From: Novakomyces olei
Taxonomy: Eukaryota > Ascomycota > Novakomycetes > Novakomycetales > Novakomycetaceae
Reading direction: 5' to 3'
NCBI GenBank assembly: GCA_016906335.1
Contig: JADEYG010000013.1
Location: 1 to 30,339 of the forward strand
DNA length: 30,339 bases
Part shown: piece by piece, positions 1 to 10,556 of the stretch
Layout of the letters: each line of letters opens with the position of its first letter
Position numbering within the stretch: the first letter of the stretch is position 1
Program-made: the position numbers and the translations under genes
Notes under the pieces: generated by a model
Databases searched by the model: none
What the model was told of the DNA's origin: nothing
Seen by the model: the letters and a program-made list of their open reading frames with translations, nothing else

Positions 1-2960
1 TTTTGGTGAATGATAAAGATGGCAGCTTTTTCTTTCTCGAAATGAACAGCGAGGCTTTCAAGTCGAACATGGCATAACTGAGCAATGCTACGGAAGTCAA
101 CCTTGTAAAGCTCAATGCTTATGCAGGCTGATGCAGAACGCAGCAATCATGCGCTTGAGGCAGAGTACTTATTGTCCCTACAAAAGTCGGAGCCCCTTGG
201 TGCAAGCATAGAATGCCGTTTGTATGCTGAAAATCCGTCAAACAATTTCAGTCCCTCGCCTGGAGTACTGCAGCATGTTGAGTGGGCAGACGGTGATGGA
301 GTTCGGGTTGATACGTGGGTAAAGCGTGGGACTCACGTAACTCCGTATTATGGTAATTCAGACTGTGATTAAAACCTTTTTGCTAAATTGTATAATTAGA
401 CCCTTTGTTGGCGAAAATAATGGTTCATGCAGACGATCGGGAAGCTGCAAGGAAGCAGATGCTGCATGTTCTCGACCGGTCACGTGTATGCGGGCCGCCC
501 AACAACAAGCATTTTATGTCCTGCATTTTGAAGAAACGCAGACTTTGTCGCTGGGAGGACGCTGACAAGCTTTTTGGAGAAATCGTTTGATTATGAGCCG
601 CTAGTAATGAGCATTGTTGAGCCTGGTGCCTACACCACAGTACAAGATCTTCCAGGACGATTCAACATAGGGCACGGCGTACCCAAGAGCGGACCCATGG
701 ATGAACTGGCATTTAAGAGTAACGGTCTTTGTCCTTTAGTTCCTTTTTTCTTTGACTTTCTTATTTTATATTTTATATTTTTTAATTTTTAATTTTTGAA
801 CCTAACCTCAAAAGTCGCAAATATTGTCGTAGGCAATGATGTCAACACGGAAGCGCTCGAGTCACAATCCGTGGGCCGGTGATTAAATTCCATGCACAAG
901 CTATAGTTGCTGTGTGTGGTGCACCAATGCAGGTTACGATAGACTGTATCCCGAGGCCAATGTGGCAGCGATTGCGTGTCGACCGAGGCCAGACGTTAAG
1001 TATTGGAACCGCTGAAGCGGGAGGTTGTCGATGCTATTTAGCGGTGCTTGGGGGTTTTCCAGAAATTCCAAAGTATCTCGGCTCAAAGTCGACATCTCCA
1101 TCTGTCAAGTGGGGCGGTTTCCAGGGCCGCCAGCTTTTGGCGGGCGATTCTATCGCCATTTCCGACCAGTCGAAAACGGTGTGGGAGCCGTTCGCTATCC
1201 CTCAATCATTGCAGCCCGCTTATCCGTCGCACTCCGAGGTATGGTGCATGTCTGGGCCTCACGACTCGGACGACTTTTTAACAGCAAAGGATCGCGAGAC
1301 GCTCTACTCGGCTTCGTGGAAGATTAGCCACAATGCGAATCGTGTCGGTATCCGACTCATTGGCCCACGTCTTGAGTGGGCGCGTAAGTGGGGGGTGAAG
1401 GAGGCAGCCATCCAAGTAATGTGTGCGATTATGGCTACCCGAGCCCGGGTGCGCTTAATTGGGGCGGCGATTCGTGTGTCGTGTTTGCTGTTGACAGCCC
1501 GGATCTCGGTGGACTCTTGTCTTCGACAACAATTGTCTCGGGCGATTTGTGGCGCGTGGGCCATTAAACCGGGTGACCACGGTTCGATTTCAAGCGACTA
1601 CTTTTGAAATGCTATAACACAGGGAAAAACCTGATCGTTTATTTCCCGCACTAACAATCCTCACAGCCTTTAGGTTGGCCCGCTGGACTGACCTCCGGAC
1701 GAGCAACAGGGGCGATTTTGTACAGCACAGGTAGTGGTGAAGGCTGCAGCGACAGCCGACCAGGGGTTCACATACGGAAGGCGGAGACCTCGTTTCTCTT
1801 GCGATTTGGTCCGATGAGTTATCGCGCCTCCGCTGCCGCGTTCAAGTTCTCTAAGCAGGAGAAGAGCGCGGCTCCCTGGATCTAAAATGCGCCCCCATGG
1901 CGATGTCACGATTGTGTTCAATGGCCAGAAGCTAGCAAAGCCGGCTAATCGATCTAATTGGTCGTATTGAGCGAGAAATGCCCAACAAAAATCACGAGGA
2001 GCTCGACTGGGACGATCCGAAGCCGATTGTCAGGACGAACGAAGCCTTACCGAACGGATAAACCGATATACGAGACCAACGGCCCTACTGCCGTCTAATC
2101 TCCCCGGATAATCTCGAGTTCTGGCCAAATCAACGGACTCCAAGCCGACGCGCAGGCATTTGAGTAAAGGGCACTCCAAGCCAATCCCTTGCGGGCGGGT
2201 TCTCGGTGGGACTCCGACGGCTTTGCCGCTCGATCCCCGGTATGCATTGCTGGCACAAAAGTATAATCCCACACGAACATCGACGCCAGCAGGGGCAGTG
2301 GGTGTGGGAGGAAAGCTTGTGTCTATCTATCCCGCAGAGCAGCCAGGTGGTTATATTCTCTGGGGTCGGACGTTACCAGCATGGGACACATATGGATCAC
2401 GGCGGTCCTTTTCACCAGAGACACCTTGGCTCTTTGTGGATTTTGATATTATCGAGTTTTACGAGGTTACGCAGTCCGAATTTCGCGAGGCCCTGATTGC
2501 CTTCGAAGCAGGGCAATACTTGTTCTCGGTAAAGCCAAGCGCGCTTGATATAGCAAGAGTAGTGGACCAAACAGAGGCAGTGAAGCAGGAAATTGAAGCG
2601 TTTGAAAAGCAGCAAGTGCGTGCATCAGAAGAAATGGCTACCGTAGAACGCGATATGCTTTCGTCTTGGGAACAGAGTCTAGTAGCAGAGGCAAAAGCAG
2701 ATAAGCTCAGAGCCAGCGAGCTTTTACAAAGCCAGGACGCTATCAGAGCCGTTTCTGGCATGAATGCAAATGTCTGGAAATTGGTTGTCCAACCAGGAGA
2801 AACCGTAAAATCGGGGCAGTTGGTGGCTATCTTGGAAGCAATGAAGATGGAGATTAACGTCTATGCACCAACAGACGCTAACAACAAACATGTTGCACAG
2901 ATCGTGGTAAAGCCGGGCTCAATTGTCAATCCTGGAGACACAATCATCATTTTCAAATAA
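1..2960 (+). CDS. DUR1,2: Urea carboxylase / urea amidolyase, C-terminal part, frame-disrupted
   Basis: Biotin-dependent enzyme that carboxylates urea to allophanate in the cytosol. In fungi it is usually fused to an allophanate hydrolase, which would lie upstream of the window. Seen in order: end of biotin carboxylase (FFFLEMN near 30-50; [11 protein letters not shown] and [10 protein letters not shown] at 115-352; LLAKIMVHA after intron 1), KipA-like domain ([14 protein letters not shown] at 610-660, then 880-1607), KipI-like domain (about 1700-2470; [17 protein letters not shown]) and a biotinyl domain at 2755-2957 with the EAMKME attachment site (Lys codon 2844-2846). The stop is at 2958-2960. 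The order matches known urea carboxylases. Frame changes lie near 50-110, 555-572, 858-880, 1385, 1560-1590 and several in 1608-2195; 2200-2960 is clean. Conserved introns and residues suggest either a recent pseudogene or assembly indels. Pyruvate or acetyl-CoA carboxylase is excluded by the KipA/KipI domains. Confidence 0.93.
353..399 (+). other. Spliceosomal intron in urea carboxylase
   Basis: A 47-bp GT...AG intron with a CTAAAT branch-like site near 383. Removing it joins G to AC and gives an uninterrupted [14 protein letters not shown], which matches the conserved biotin carboxylase text. It is a phase 1 intron. The intact splice sites argue that the gene was expressed recently. Confidence 0.9.
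719..814 (+). other. Spliceosomal intron in urea carboxylase
   Basis: A 96-bp T-rich intron, GTAACG...AAAAG, with a CTAAC branch-like site at about 802-806. Splicing joins A to TC and yields [12 protein letters not shown], the text expected in the KipA-like domain (family form LAFRxANRLVGN). Confidence 0.88.
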
Positions 2961-3403
2961 CGAATCACCTTGCGGGAATTGTTTCGAGGAAGATTTCAAT
3001 ACCATTCTTGTTTGAAATTTGAGACAGGCACCGGGAAAAGGTTTAATAATAATTAATATTATTATAATGGTTTCAATAAAGCCTTTTTATGGCCAGTTTA
3101 TAGAAACATTAGACAGCTTTTCATGTTAGAGGAGCATGAAGCTGAATGCGGATTAATTATTCCAATTGTATTATTCTTTATAACTTTCAATCAACTATTG
3201 AAATTTCGGGATATAGTTCGTTCTGGTCGTAGCAATAGTAAGCCAGAATAAGTTAGGTTAGGGTTAGTTATATAACCCTACACTAACTGTTATAAATGCT
3301 GGCAGAAATAATTTTTTAATATATCTTTTCACAAAACAAGAAGCATTCTACTCAATAGGTTATGAGCCTGGCTGACTAGAAAGCAAAGAGTTGAATTGAA
3401 AAC
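2961..3403. other. Non-coding spacer after urea carboxylase, with telomere-like tract
   Basis: AT-rich 3' flank without a credible gene. At 3252-3270 there is a short tract of TTAGG/TTAGGG units, followed at once by an inverted AACCCT (about 3273-3279). I see nothing else here. It marks the border between unique sequence and the repeated subtelomere. Confidence 0.6.
3252..3279. repeat. Interstitial telomere-like tract with inverted partner
   Basis: GTTAGGTTAGGGTTAGTTA followed by TATAACCCT: forward and reverse telomere-like units almost head to head. Confidence 0.65.
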
Positions 3404-3765
3404 CTATACCATATTCCAGCGCGCATTACGGCCGCAAAATCAATAATTTGTTATGTGATATTATAGCCATTGGAAAATTGGACAGGGTTTTTCGGTTGAT
3501 TTTGCGGCGTATGCGGTCCAAAAAAATAAATAATGTATGAGGGGGGGGTCATCTAATTACCTTAACATACGCGCAAATTACGGCGTAATGTATATAAGAA
3601 ATGCAGTAGAACTTTGGTAGGGAGGGTTTTCAGAGACGGATTTTACTGCATATGCGCCTCAATGTATGGGAAAAAAGCGGCGGGTAGTTAAGGGGTAATT
3701 CACAGTGGGGCTATAAAAAGAGCGTCAATTGAAACAGGATTACAGCATAAATGTCAGGGCAGAGA
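3404..3765 (+). repeat. H element, divergent copy (hairpin plus G-run core)
   Basis: Starts with CTATACCATATTCC, like the other H copies. It keeps the core TAATGTATGAGGGGGGGG followed by TCAT at about 3530-3553, and the ATTACGGCGTAAT motif at about 3577-3590. Arm 1 (3553-3579) pairs imperfectly with arm 2 (about 3671-3701). Outside these parts the sequence differs strongly from the main copies at 17095 and 17710. It is followed by Q, as in the other modules. Confidence 0.7.
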
Positions 3766-4130
3766 ATGGCGGCAAGGGTAGGTTGTTGTATTTATATAAT
3801 ATATTTATTATACAAGATGTGCTACACATATTAAGTTATCTGATAATATAATATAAATATTATAGAGAGGGCAACATAGTAATAGAAGTAATAAGAAAAA
3901 CGTCAGAAAATAAGGAAAAATTAAGAGTTGTATCCCATGTGTAGAGGTGACAAAACGTCGAATGAACAATGTTTTTTACAAAAAGTGTATGGTTGGATAG
4001 AGGGAAGCAATAGGAGTGGTAAATATATGTTTGTTTTATAAATTGGATTATTAGTTATAAAGATATATGGGTTTAAAGATTATAAAAAGCTCAATGTATG
4101 GGCCAGGATGCATTTAATGTTGGCAATTAT
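3766..4130 (+). repeat. Q unit, copy 1
   Basis: AT-rich unit starting GGCGGCAAGGGTAGG. It shares long stretches with units at 17465, 18080 and 21857, including GAGGTGACAAAACGTCGAA and AGTGTATGGTTGGATAGAGG, and ends in GGATGCATTTAATGT. No coding potential seen. Confidence 0.8.
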
Positions 4131-4333
4131 AATAATGTATAATAATGTAGGGTATAATAATATATTGTATTATAATGTATGGAGAAATAATTATGGTATA
4201 GTAATATAGGTATTATAATGATTGTAAAAGTAGTGTATGGATAATAATGTATGGTATAATAATATATGTATTATAATGTATGTAAAGTAGTAGTATAATA
4301 ATGTTATGGTATAATAATATATTGATTATAATG
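4131..4333 (+). repeat. S minisatellite, left remnant of array 1
   Basis: Irregular TAATGTATGG/TAATATATGG units. The array is split here by the Copia element and resumes at 16475. Confidence 0.8.
4329..4333. repeat. Target-site duplication of the Copia element, left copy
   Basis: TAATG directly before the left LTR. The same five bases follow the right LTR at 16475-16479. Confidence 0.8.
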
Positions 4334-4561
4334 TGTGAATATAGAATTGGAATTTGCTCTTATGGTAGATTAAAATGATTAGATACTCTAGATTGCTTCA
4401 GCTGAATCCCCCCGAGGGTGTGAGGGTTCGCTGAGCTATATATATGTAACTATGTATTTTTGAGTGATATTCTGTAAAGCTAAAAGTCAAACAACTGACA
4501 CTCATGGTTGATTGTCTAGCCGGTCAGTGAGTCGGCGAGTGTATTATTATTATTATTATTA

Positions 4562-4630
<69 letters not shown>

Positions 4631-4657
4631 AGGGATAATAGATTCCATATTTTCAAA
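4334..4657 (-). repeat. Copia LTR (3' LTR in element orientation)
   Basis: About 324 bp, matching 16147-16474 along its length, with TG at the outer edge. Inner flank in element orientation is the purine-rich GCGGGAG, a likely short polypurine tract. It carries a (TTA)n microsatellite at 4542-4630. Confidence 0.88.
4542..4630. repeat. (TTA)n microsatellite inside Copia LTR
   Basis: Close to 29 trinucleotide units with one slip near 4565. The other LTR has a matching tract at 16363-16447. Confidence 0.95.
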
Positions 4658-6150
4658 CTCCCGCTTGAATCTTTATTTCCTTTTTGTATTCTTGTATTTA
4701 TTTTTTTTTTTATTCTTCTTGTTAGCATTTTGGGTTAATTTGGAATTTGTTTCAAGTAGGTTCTTGTCAATCCATTCTGCCTTCATGTTTCGGAGGGGCA
4801 TCTCTGTATGCCTTATCAGTCCATTTCTCACAATATCCATCACATAGTAGCGGGTGTACTTAGATGTTTTGACCCTGGTAGTTTCCACCATTAGTTGCAA
4901 GTAATATGCAGGCGTTGTTATCGCGTAGACGTTGGGATGTTATCGGGCCCTTTATTAATTTCGTCCATTAGATATTTGTAGTACAAGGCTTGATTGATGT
5001 TAGTTTCATAGCTTCGAACTCCGCATCATTGTACTTGGTGTTAACAATTTTTTGCTTTTGCGATTCCAGCTATTGGGCCGTATTTTTTCCTAGTGAACCA
5101 ACGTATCCTGATCGGGATTTTCTGTCGCAAGTGTCTCCCGGCGATAATCAGAGTCGCCCCACGATGTATCTGTAGATCATTTTCTCTAGTGTAGGTGATA
5201 CATTGTCCCAGTGTAGCGTTTAGATATCTCATAGTGTGTTTTAAGGCCTGTATTTTTCTTCATTTTGTCTTTTTGATGTTTGCTTAACATACTTATTGCA
5301 AATCTGAGGTCTGGTCTTGTCCATTTTCGGTCAAATATATTAATTTTCCCCTATAATAGTTGATAGATTTTCCAGACAATCATAATTTTCATCCGCGGGA
5401 GATAGAGTGAATTGATGTTTTGATGGGCTGACTTATGTATTTAGGTTAGTGTCTCCGTAAGTGCGTATAATTGAGCTTAGCAAATTGTGACTGTGACAAT
5501 TTGAGTATTCCTTTGTCGCATCATATTAATGTCCCATACCAAATATCTCTTTATTTTTCCAAGTTGACTTGATGGAGTAAAATGTTTTCAAAAAGGATTC
5601 AAATTCAAGTCTCTTTCCCTCTGTTTACGGTCTACAGCAATAATTAAAGAGTCATTGTAATATATGGCAGAATCTTTGTTTGATTTTGTTAGACCGTATT
5701 TTGTCAATGTAGAATCCAGTTCACTGTTCCACGATCTTGGTGCCTGGTTGAGGACCATAGAGACTTTTGTTTTAATTTTAGGACAAGGCCGGTTTAATTT
5801 TCACTCCATCGGGATTACACTGACTCCTTAGTGTACCATATAGGAAGGCTGTACCACGTCGATTTGATAGATTCATAATTTTTAATTACTAAGCTAAATA
5901 ACCACCGTATGCGTCAGGACGAGCGACTGGGGCGTATGATCTTCATAGTCTTTTCCCAAAAATCTGTGAGTACCTTGTGCCTACTAGTCTTCTAATTATT
6001 TTCATCACTGTTCTCCTTGTTTCAGTTTAAACACCCATCTGCATCCAACTGTACGTATATTTTTGGATTGGGGAACGAACTTTCCATACTTCATTTCTTC
6101 CATTGCTTTTAGTTCTTTATTTATGCTTCTTTCCCACTGATTGCCCAAAT
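4658..6150 (-). pseudogene. Copia reverse transcriptase / RNase H region (fossil)
   Basis: On the minus strand, RNase H text reads GDTCDRKSRSGYVGSLGKN (about 5072-5140) and KYNDAEFEAMKLTS (about 5000-5037), close to the Copia forms DRKSTSGY and STAEAEYVAL. Upstream, towards 6150, lies the RT region, with weaker recognisable text near 5640-5680. Heavily broken. Confidence 0.75.
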
Positions 6151-7230
6151 GGCCCAGTGATTGCTTCATTGTAATTTTGAGCTCAATGTCAGGAGCTTCA
6201 ATTGATTAACGGCTCCTTTGGTCTGTTTAATATTTTCCTTGACCATTTTTAAGAAAAGGGGGGAAAGGATTTTCTTCAATTTTTTTTTCTTTGGAGATCC
6301 CTTCAAGATTTAATTTTTCTTCACCCAAGAAAGGATTTCCTGCAGCCGGGTCTATTTTTCTCTGAATTTTTCGTCTCCTAGTTGCTTCTGATGACGTTTT
6401 TCTTTTTCGCGCAGGTTGATTTCCTGGGCTGATAAGCTCTAGGGCTTGGTTCCTCTTCTATTTCAATTATAGAATTATTTTTGATTCAATGTTCTTAAAT
6501 TATTGTCAATTTCCATGTTTGATTGAGGGTCGTCACTTTCCTCATCGTCTGTATTTGATTTATTTCCCACTTGGCTCTGTTGAGTCTTCGATCGATCCTT
6601 TAGGTTGTCAGATGACTGATTTTCCTCAGAATTGGCTTGCGTGGGATTTTCAAATTTTTTAATATTAACGTATCATCAGCGGAAGTTTGGGGCGTTTCGA
6701 GAGTATTTGATAGACTATTTGGCGATTTGATTTGTTCAGTACCTTGTTTGACAGTTCACTACTTAGCTTTGGTAGATTGTCAATTATAGTGTGTTGATCC
6801 CTTGCTGGATGAGTTGTTCGTGGTCCCTTTTATTCTCCGTATCGGCTTCAGTATTATTTTGTATGTAAGTTCGCTGTATATTTGATTTCATTATAATCAG
6901 TAGCAGTGGAATATAATCTGTTCGTTTTCAAGGAATTTGACATTTCGAGATACGACTCTTTTCCCATTTTTTGAGATTGACAGTATGTAGCCTTTCTGTG
7001 TTTCAGAGTAGCCGATAAAAAGTATCATCTCCTCTTGTTCCACTTGGTTTTGTTATTGGCGTGCTTGTCCAGTGCTATTGCCAAGCAACCAAACACTTTC
7101 AGATGTCCAATTCGGAGGTCTTTTGTAATTGTTTCGTACGGAGTCTTTGGTGCTATTCTAGTTGGTAGTCGATTTTTCAGGTAGCAACTAGTGACCACAG
7201 CATCACTCAGAATTTATCGGACTTTGCGTG
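6151..7230 (-). pseudogene. Copia integrase C-terminal / linker to RT (fossil)
   Basis: Lies between the integrase core and the RT region, on the minus strand. It contains low-complexity acidic and serine-rich translated stretches, as is common between integrase and RT in Copia elements. Assigned mainly from position. Heavily broken. Confidence 0.5.
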
Positions 7231-7990
7231 CTAGTAGTAGGCTTCGTGCCTTCGATAATATGTTCGATTTGCGCGTTCCGCTACTCCATTGCTGTGGAGT
7301 GTAAGCGGTGCTAGTTTGGTGTATAATCCATGTTTTTTGCACAGTTCATGCATTTCGGCATTGATTATTCCAGACCGTTGTCTGTTCTTAATGTTTTTAT
7401 CATTTTTCCAAATTGTGTTTAACAAATGGAATTAACTCTGCGAAGATTTGGGTGACTTCATTTTTATTCTTCATCAATTTTATGAACGTGAAGCCCGACA
7501 GGTCTTCTATAAATGTAACGAATATTTGTAATTAAATCAGAATTTAGATGATAGGCCCGCACACGCGCTGTGCACCAGGTCAAATAGACCTGTTGGTCTG
7601 CTTCTCCCCGTATTGGGAAGGGTTCCCGATTATATTTGCTGTTGTACATGTATGACATGGTTCAATATCGTTGATTTTAATTAATTGTATTTCCCTGTGG
7701 CTTTTCCGTTATCAGCTCTAGCAGGTACTGTTTATTTGTGTGGCCTAGCCTTTCGTGCCACAGTTTTGCCTTTTCGGCACTATCTTCAGTAACAGAATTT
7801 GAAATGTATTCGTTATGATAGATTGGTTTTGCAGTGAAATAAATATATTATTATTTTTCTTGAGTCGCATAATTGGTTTTGCGTTGCTCATTAACGTTAA
7901 CTTAGATTCGGCAATTGTCATGGAATTTTTTCCCACTGAATGCCTGTAGAATGAGCGGATTGAATAAATTTGTGCCGTACTTAGGGGCAT
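7231..7990 (-). pseudogene. Copia integrase region (fossil)
   Basis: Minus-strand text at about 7240-7330 reads ELCKKHGLYTKLAPLTLHSN followed by GVAERANRT, the Copia integrase motif before the catalytic Glu. The segment at 7464-7660 (NREPFP) fits the GAG-pre-integrase/integrase zinc region. Broken. Confidence 0.8.
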
Positions 7991-8137
7991 ATAGACTTTG
8001 ATAGGATCAGCGTTGATCCCAGGTCATCCCTAACTTTTAAAATTATTGTTCCAATTCTGATACGGGAGAGCAATTGTCCTTCCCTGTTTGAATAGTAGAT
8101 CTGATTAATTTATTTTATTAAGTATTTGATATCTGAG

Positions 8138-8410
8138 CATATGTGACTAGTGGCCCCTGTATCGAGAATCCACTCAGTGATATCTCCAGGTGTCCCTTTG
8201 TTACCTAGTCACAGGATAGGCTCCATATTGTTAATCTTTACGTTATACACCGATTGTTTTTTTGAATTTTTGTATTCATGTTTCTCAATCTTTTGTCAAA
8301 TTCCATATATTCTGCAATTTTACAGTATCTTGCGTTTTTTCCCATTAGGATTCTTAAAGCAGTCATTTGTTTTTGTGGCCATCTTATCGCAGTAACCGCA
8401 TTTGTTAACA
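8138..8410 (-). pseudogene. Copia protease motif and gag zinc knuckle (fossil)
   Basis: Minus strand reads EWILDTGATSH at about 8140-8178, the aspartic protease motif of Copia polyproteins. KCGYCDKMATKTNDC, a zinc knuckle-like CX2C...C stretch, lies at about 8360-8408. The order knuckle then protease on the minus strand fits gag-pol. Confidence 0.75.
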
Positions 8411-8559
8411 GACTTTTTTAGACTGTCTCTCAGCCTTATCGCTATATCCATTGTTTCCACTTTTGAAATTTGATTTGATCTGTTTGATATGATAGGTAAT
8501 TCTTCTCCTCAACAGGAATATGGTGGCTCCATTTCCGAATAGGAATCTTATCCATTGTG

Positions 8560-9008
8560 TAATAAATTAGTTCATTATCGATAAGGTCAAGAGATCAAAT
8601 ACGTGGGTCTCCAGAATTATAGTGGAGCTCACGTTGTGTCGGATTGTATTTGCCATGTCGCGAGGTATTGCAGAAAGTATGCCGCAATAGGCAAAGTAGG
8701 TGAGTTCCGTGTAGCCGAGTCGAACTAAATTTACGATTTGTTTTCTGTATTCCGTAATAAAGTTTTCCGGGTCTCCATTCCATAGTTTCGACGGATTCAT
8801 AAATTTTATACAATGGATTCGGTCACTTGATGCTTTCTTTTTTCGAATTCGGTGTCCAGTAGTTCAATAGTTTTTGAGGGGTTTGAGCCCTTCGATTCGG
8901 GGTCCAAGAAGATCCCCACTTATTGCTTCGACTAGTTCAGCCGTGACTATTAGTGTGCTCACATTCGACACTGTAGTTGTGTCGACAGAATTGTCTAGCA
9001 CGATGAAG
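8560..9008 (-). pseudogene. Copia gag, middle/C-terminal part (fossil)
   Basis: Minus-strand text LWNGDPENFITEYRKQIVNL resembles a Copia gag (UBN2-like) domain. The reading is interrupted at 9008 by the nested Gypsy LTR; the N-terminal gag part lies on the far side at 15907-16130. Confidence 0.7.
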
Positions 9009-9710
9009 TGTAAGGTGGCCCTTAGAGGGGAGCACCGCGGTGTAAACTCGCGTGTCGCTACAGGCGAACACGGACTGTCCTTTGCGAGACCGCTCGACAA
9101 AGGAAGTTCAATGGGTACCGGCGGAAGCGAGTACCGAGAAACGGGAACGTAGACTTGCGCCCGGCGCAAGAACTAAGGAAAAGGAAAAGGACGTTGTCCC
9201 TTGAAAAGGCGACGGCGCTTCTCTAAGCTTACCTGCTACAAGGTTATGTAGCAACTTTGAGATTATAAGCCCGTGGAGAGAGTTCTCTCCATGGGCGACT
9301 ATGTAGACTATCCTATGAGGAATTAGCGGCTCGCTTAGCCACTTCCGGCCTAAGCCTCATCCCACCACGATCTCATGCGATGGTCCCAGACATCCGCATT
9401 GGGAAAGCGGTGGCGAGCTATGAACTCTATGGATCGATCTATCTAGCTTCGTAGCGATGCGCGATCGCTACTACTACTGTCATGCGCCGCGACGTGCCTA
9501 CGTCGGGCGGGCATGGACGTGGACCTGCTTCGCGCGAGCCAGGTCCAACCTGCTCGCGAGCTAGGCCACTTACGCGGCTTCGCGCGAGTAATGTCCAACA
9601 TTACTCGCGCGAGCTATTTAGATCTATCTAGCCTGAAGTCATCGCCTTTGGCGTACAGGACTTCAGGCGTCGTTCGCTGTCGTGGTTCACGCGAGGCGGG
9701 GATCATGACA
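9009..9710 (-). repeat. Gypsy A LTR (3' LTR in element orientation)
   Basis: Starts TGTAAGG and ends ATGACA. It matches 15202-15906 throughout, with about a dozen differences, nearly all single-base length changes. Very rich in perfect inverted repeats. Confidence 0.95.
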
Positions 9711-9724
9711 CTATCCCCCTTTTA
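9711..9724 (-). other. Gypsy A polypurine tract
   Basis: In element orientation the sequence is AAAAGGGGGATAG, directly against the TG of the 3' LTR. This is the expected primer site for plus-strand DNA and confirms the LTR edge. Confidence 0.85.
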
Positions 9725-9767
9725 GGGCGAGGTCTCCGCGCCTATGAAAACCACGTTAGCTACTAGA

Positions 9768-9827
9768 CTGCTATATAAGTGCGCTTTCGGCAAATAAACT
9801 ATCTAAGTAATATAAAGTAATCCGCGG
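9768..9827 (+). promoter_or_regulatory. Possible promoter of the antisense ORF in Gypsy A
   Basis: CTATATAAG, a good TATA-box match, lies at about 9770-9778, roughly 55 bp upstream of the ATG at 9828, on the strand opposite to gag-pol. Inference from spacing only. Confidence 0.45.
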
Positions 9828-10424
9828 ATGCAAAACAAGAATTTTCGCTCTGCGTTCCGGATCAACAACAACATGTCGCTTGTTCATGTCAGAGATGCTA
9901 TCGTGCCCTGCGAGTATTGCGTGGCAAACTCTTTGCCGTGCCGCTTCGTTCTCGGCACTGCACCGTTTGTGCGTCGCTGTATGGTCTGCGCGGCACGTCG
10001 TACCCGTTGCGAAGGAGGCCGTTTTCTTCATGACAATGAGGAGAACGAGCGCCTTGTTGCCGCGCGTGAAAAACAGCGTGTGAGAGAGCACGAGGAGCTG
10101 CAGCGTCGCCGCGAAAGACGTCGCGCGCGACAGCGAGCGCAGGAGGAAAGACGTCAGGCACCATTCGAGGTGCATGTAATTGCCGATGACGGTCCTCCGT
10201 CAACAAATTCGATCGTCGGTTCGGTTTCGAGTGCGCTGGCCCAGCGCGATGCGACTATCGCTCGCCTCGAGCGCCCGCAACCGTGCGTTGGAGCGCGAGA
10301 TTCTTTCGCTCCGTGCCGCTCGTCCGTAATTGTGTGCGTGACTCAACAGCCATTCCTCCTTGCGTTGTCCCATATTATTTGTTCGACAAGTATTGAATAT
10401 GTTTTTTGTATAGTTTTCTCGTAA
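9828..10424 (+). CDS. Antisense accessory ORF of Gypsy A: Zn2Cys6-like cluster and Arg-rich coiled coil
   Basis: A 198-residue ORF on the strand opposite to pol, between the chromodomain end and the 3' LTR. Cys28, 31, 38, 51, 54 and 61 follow the spacing CX2CX6CX12CX2CX6C, which falls within the Zn(II)2Cys6 binuclear cluster of fungal transcription factors. Residues about 70-125 are rich in Arg, Glu and Gln with heptad-like spacing and could form a basic coiled coil. A TATA-like box lies 55 bp upstream and AATAAA-like signals lie at about 10455-10470. It could be a DNA- or RNA-binding accessory protein of the element. The cluster assignment is from spacing; the basic residues typical between GAL4-type cysteines are only partly present. 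I know no named family for it. Confidence 0.6.
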   Translation: MQNKNFRSAFRINNNMSLVHVRDAIVPCEYCVANSLPCRFVLGTAPFVRRCMVCAARRTRCEGGRFLHDNEENERLVAAREKQRVREHEELQRRRERRRARQRAQEERRQAPFEVHVIADDGPPSTNSIVGSVSSALAQRDATIARLERPQPCVGARDSFAPCRSSVIVCVTQQPFLLALSHIICSTSIEYVFCIVFS

Positions 10425-10556
10425 TAATTTAAACAATAATAATCGCGGTATAATCAATAAATCAATAAATCACTTTAAGAGTTGAGTCTTAGTTTCGCGT
10501 GGGTGACGAAAGTTGAAGGTCGTCGCCCGAATAGGGAGCTCGCTTAGCATTCCCAT
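10425..10556. other. Spacer with convergent polyadenylation-like signals
   Basis: AT-rich stretch between the antisense ORF and the end of pol, with repeated AATCAATAAATCAATAAATC at about 10450-10472. It probably carries 3' ends for both converging transcripts. Confidence 0.4.

Noticed and set aside
3530-3553. G-quadruplex at the H core
   Set aside because: Only one G-run is present per copy, so no intramolecular four-run quadruplex can form; intermolecular forms cannot be judged from sequence.
8874-9169. ORFs on both strands across the Copia/Gypsy A junction
   Set aside because: They run from Copia gag into the Gypsy LTR and are chance frames.
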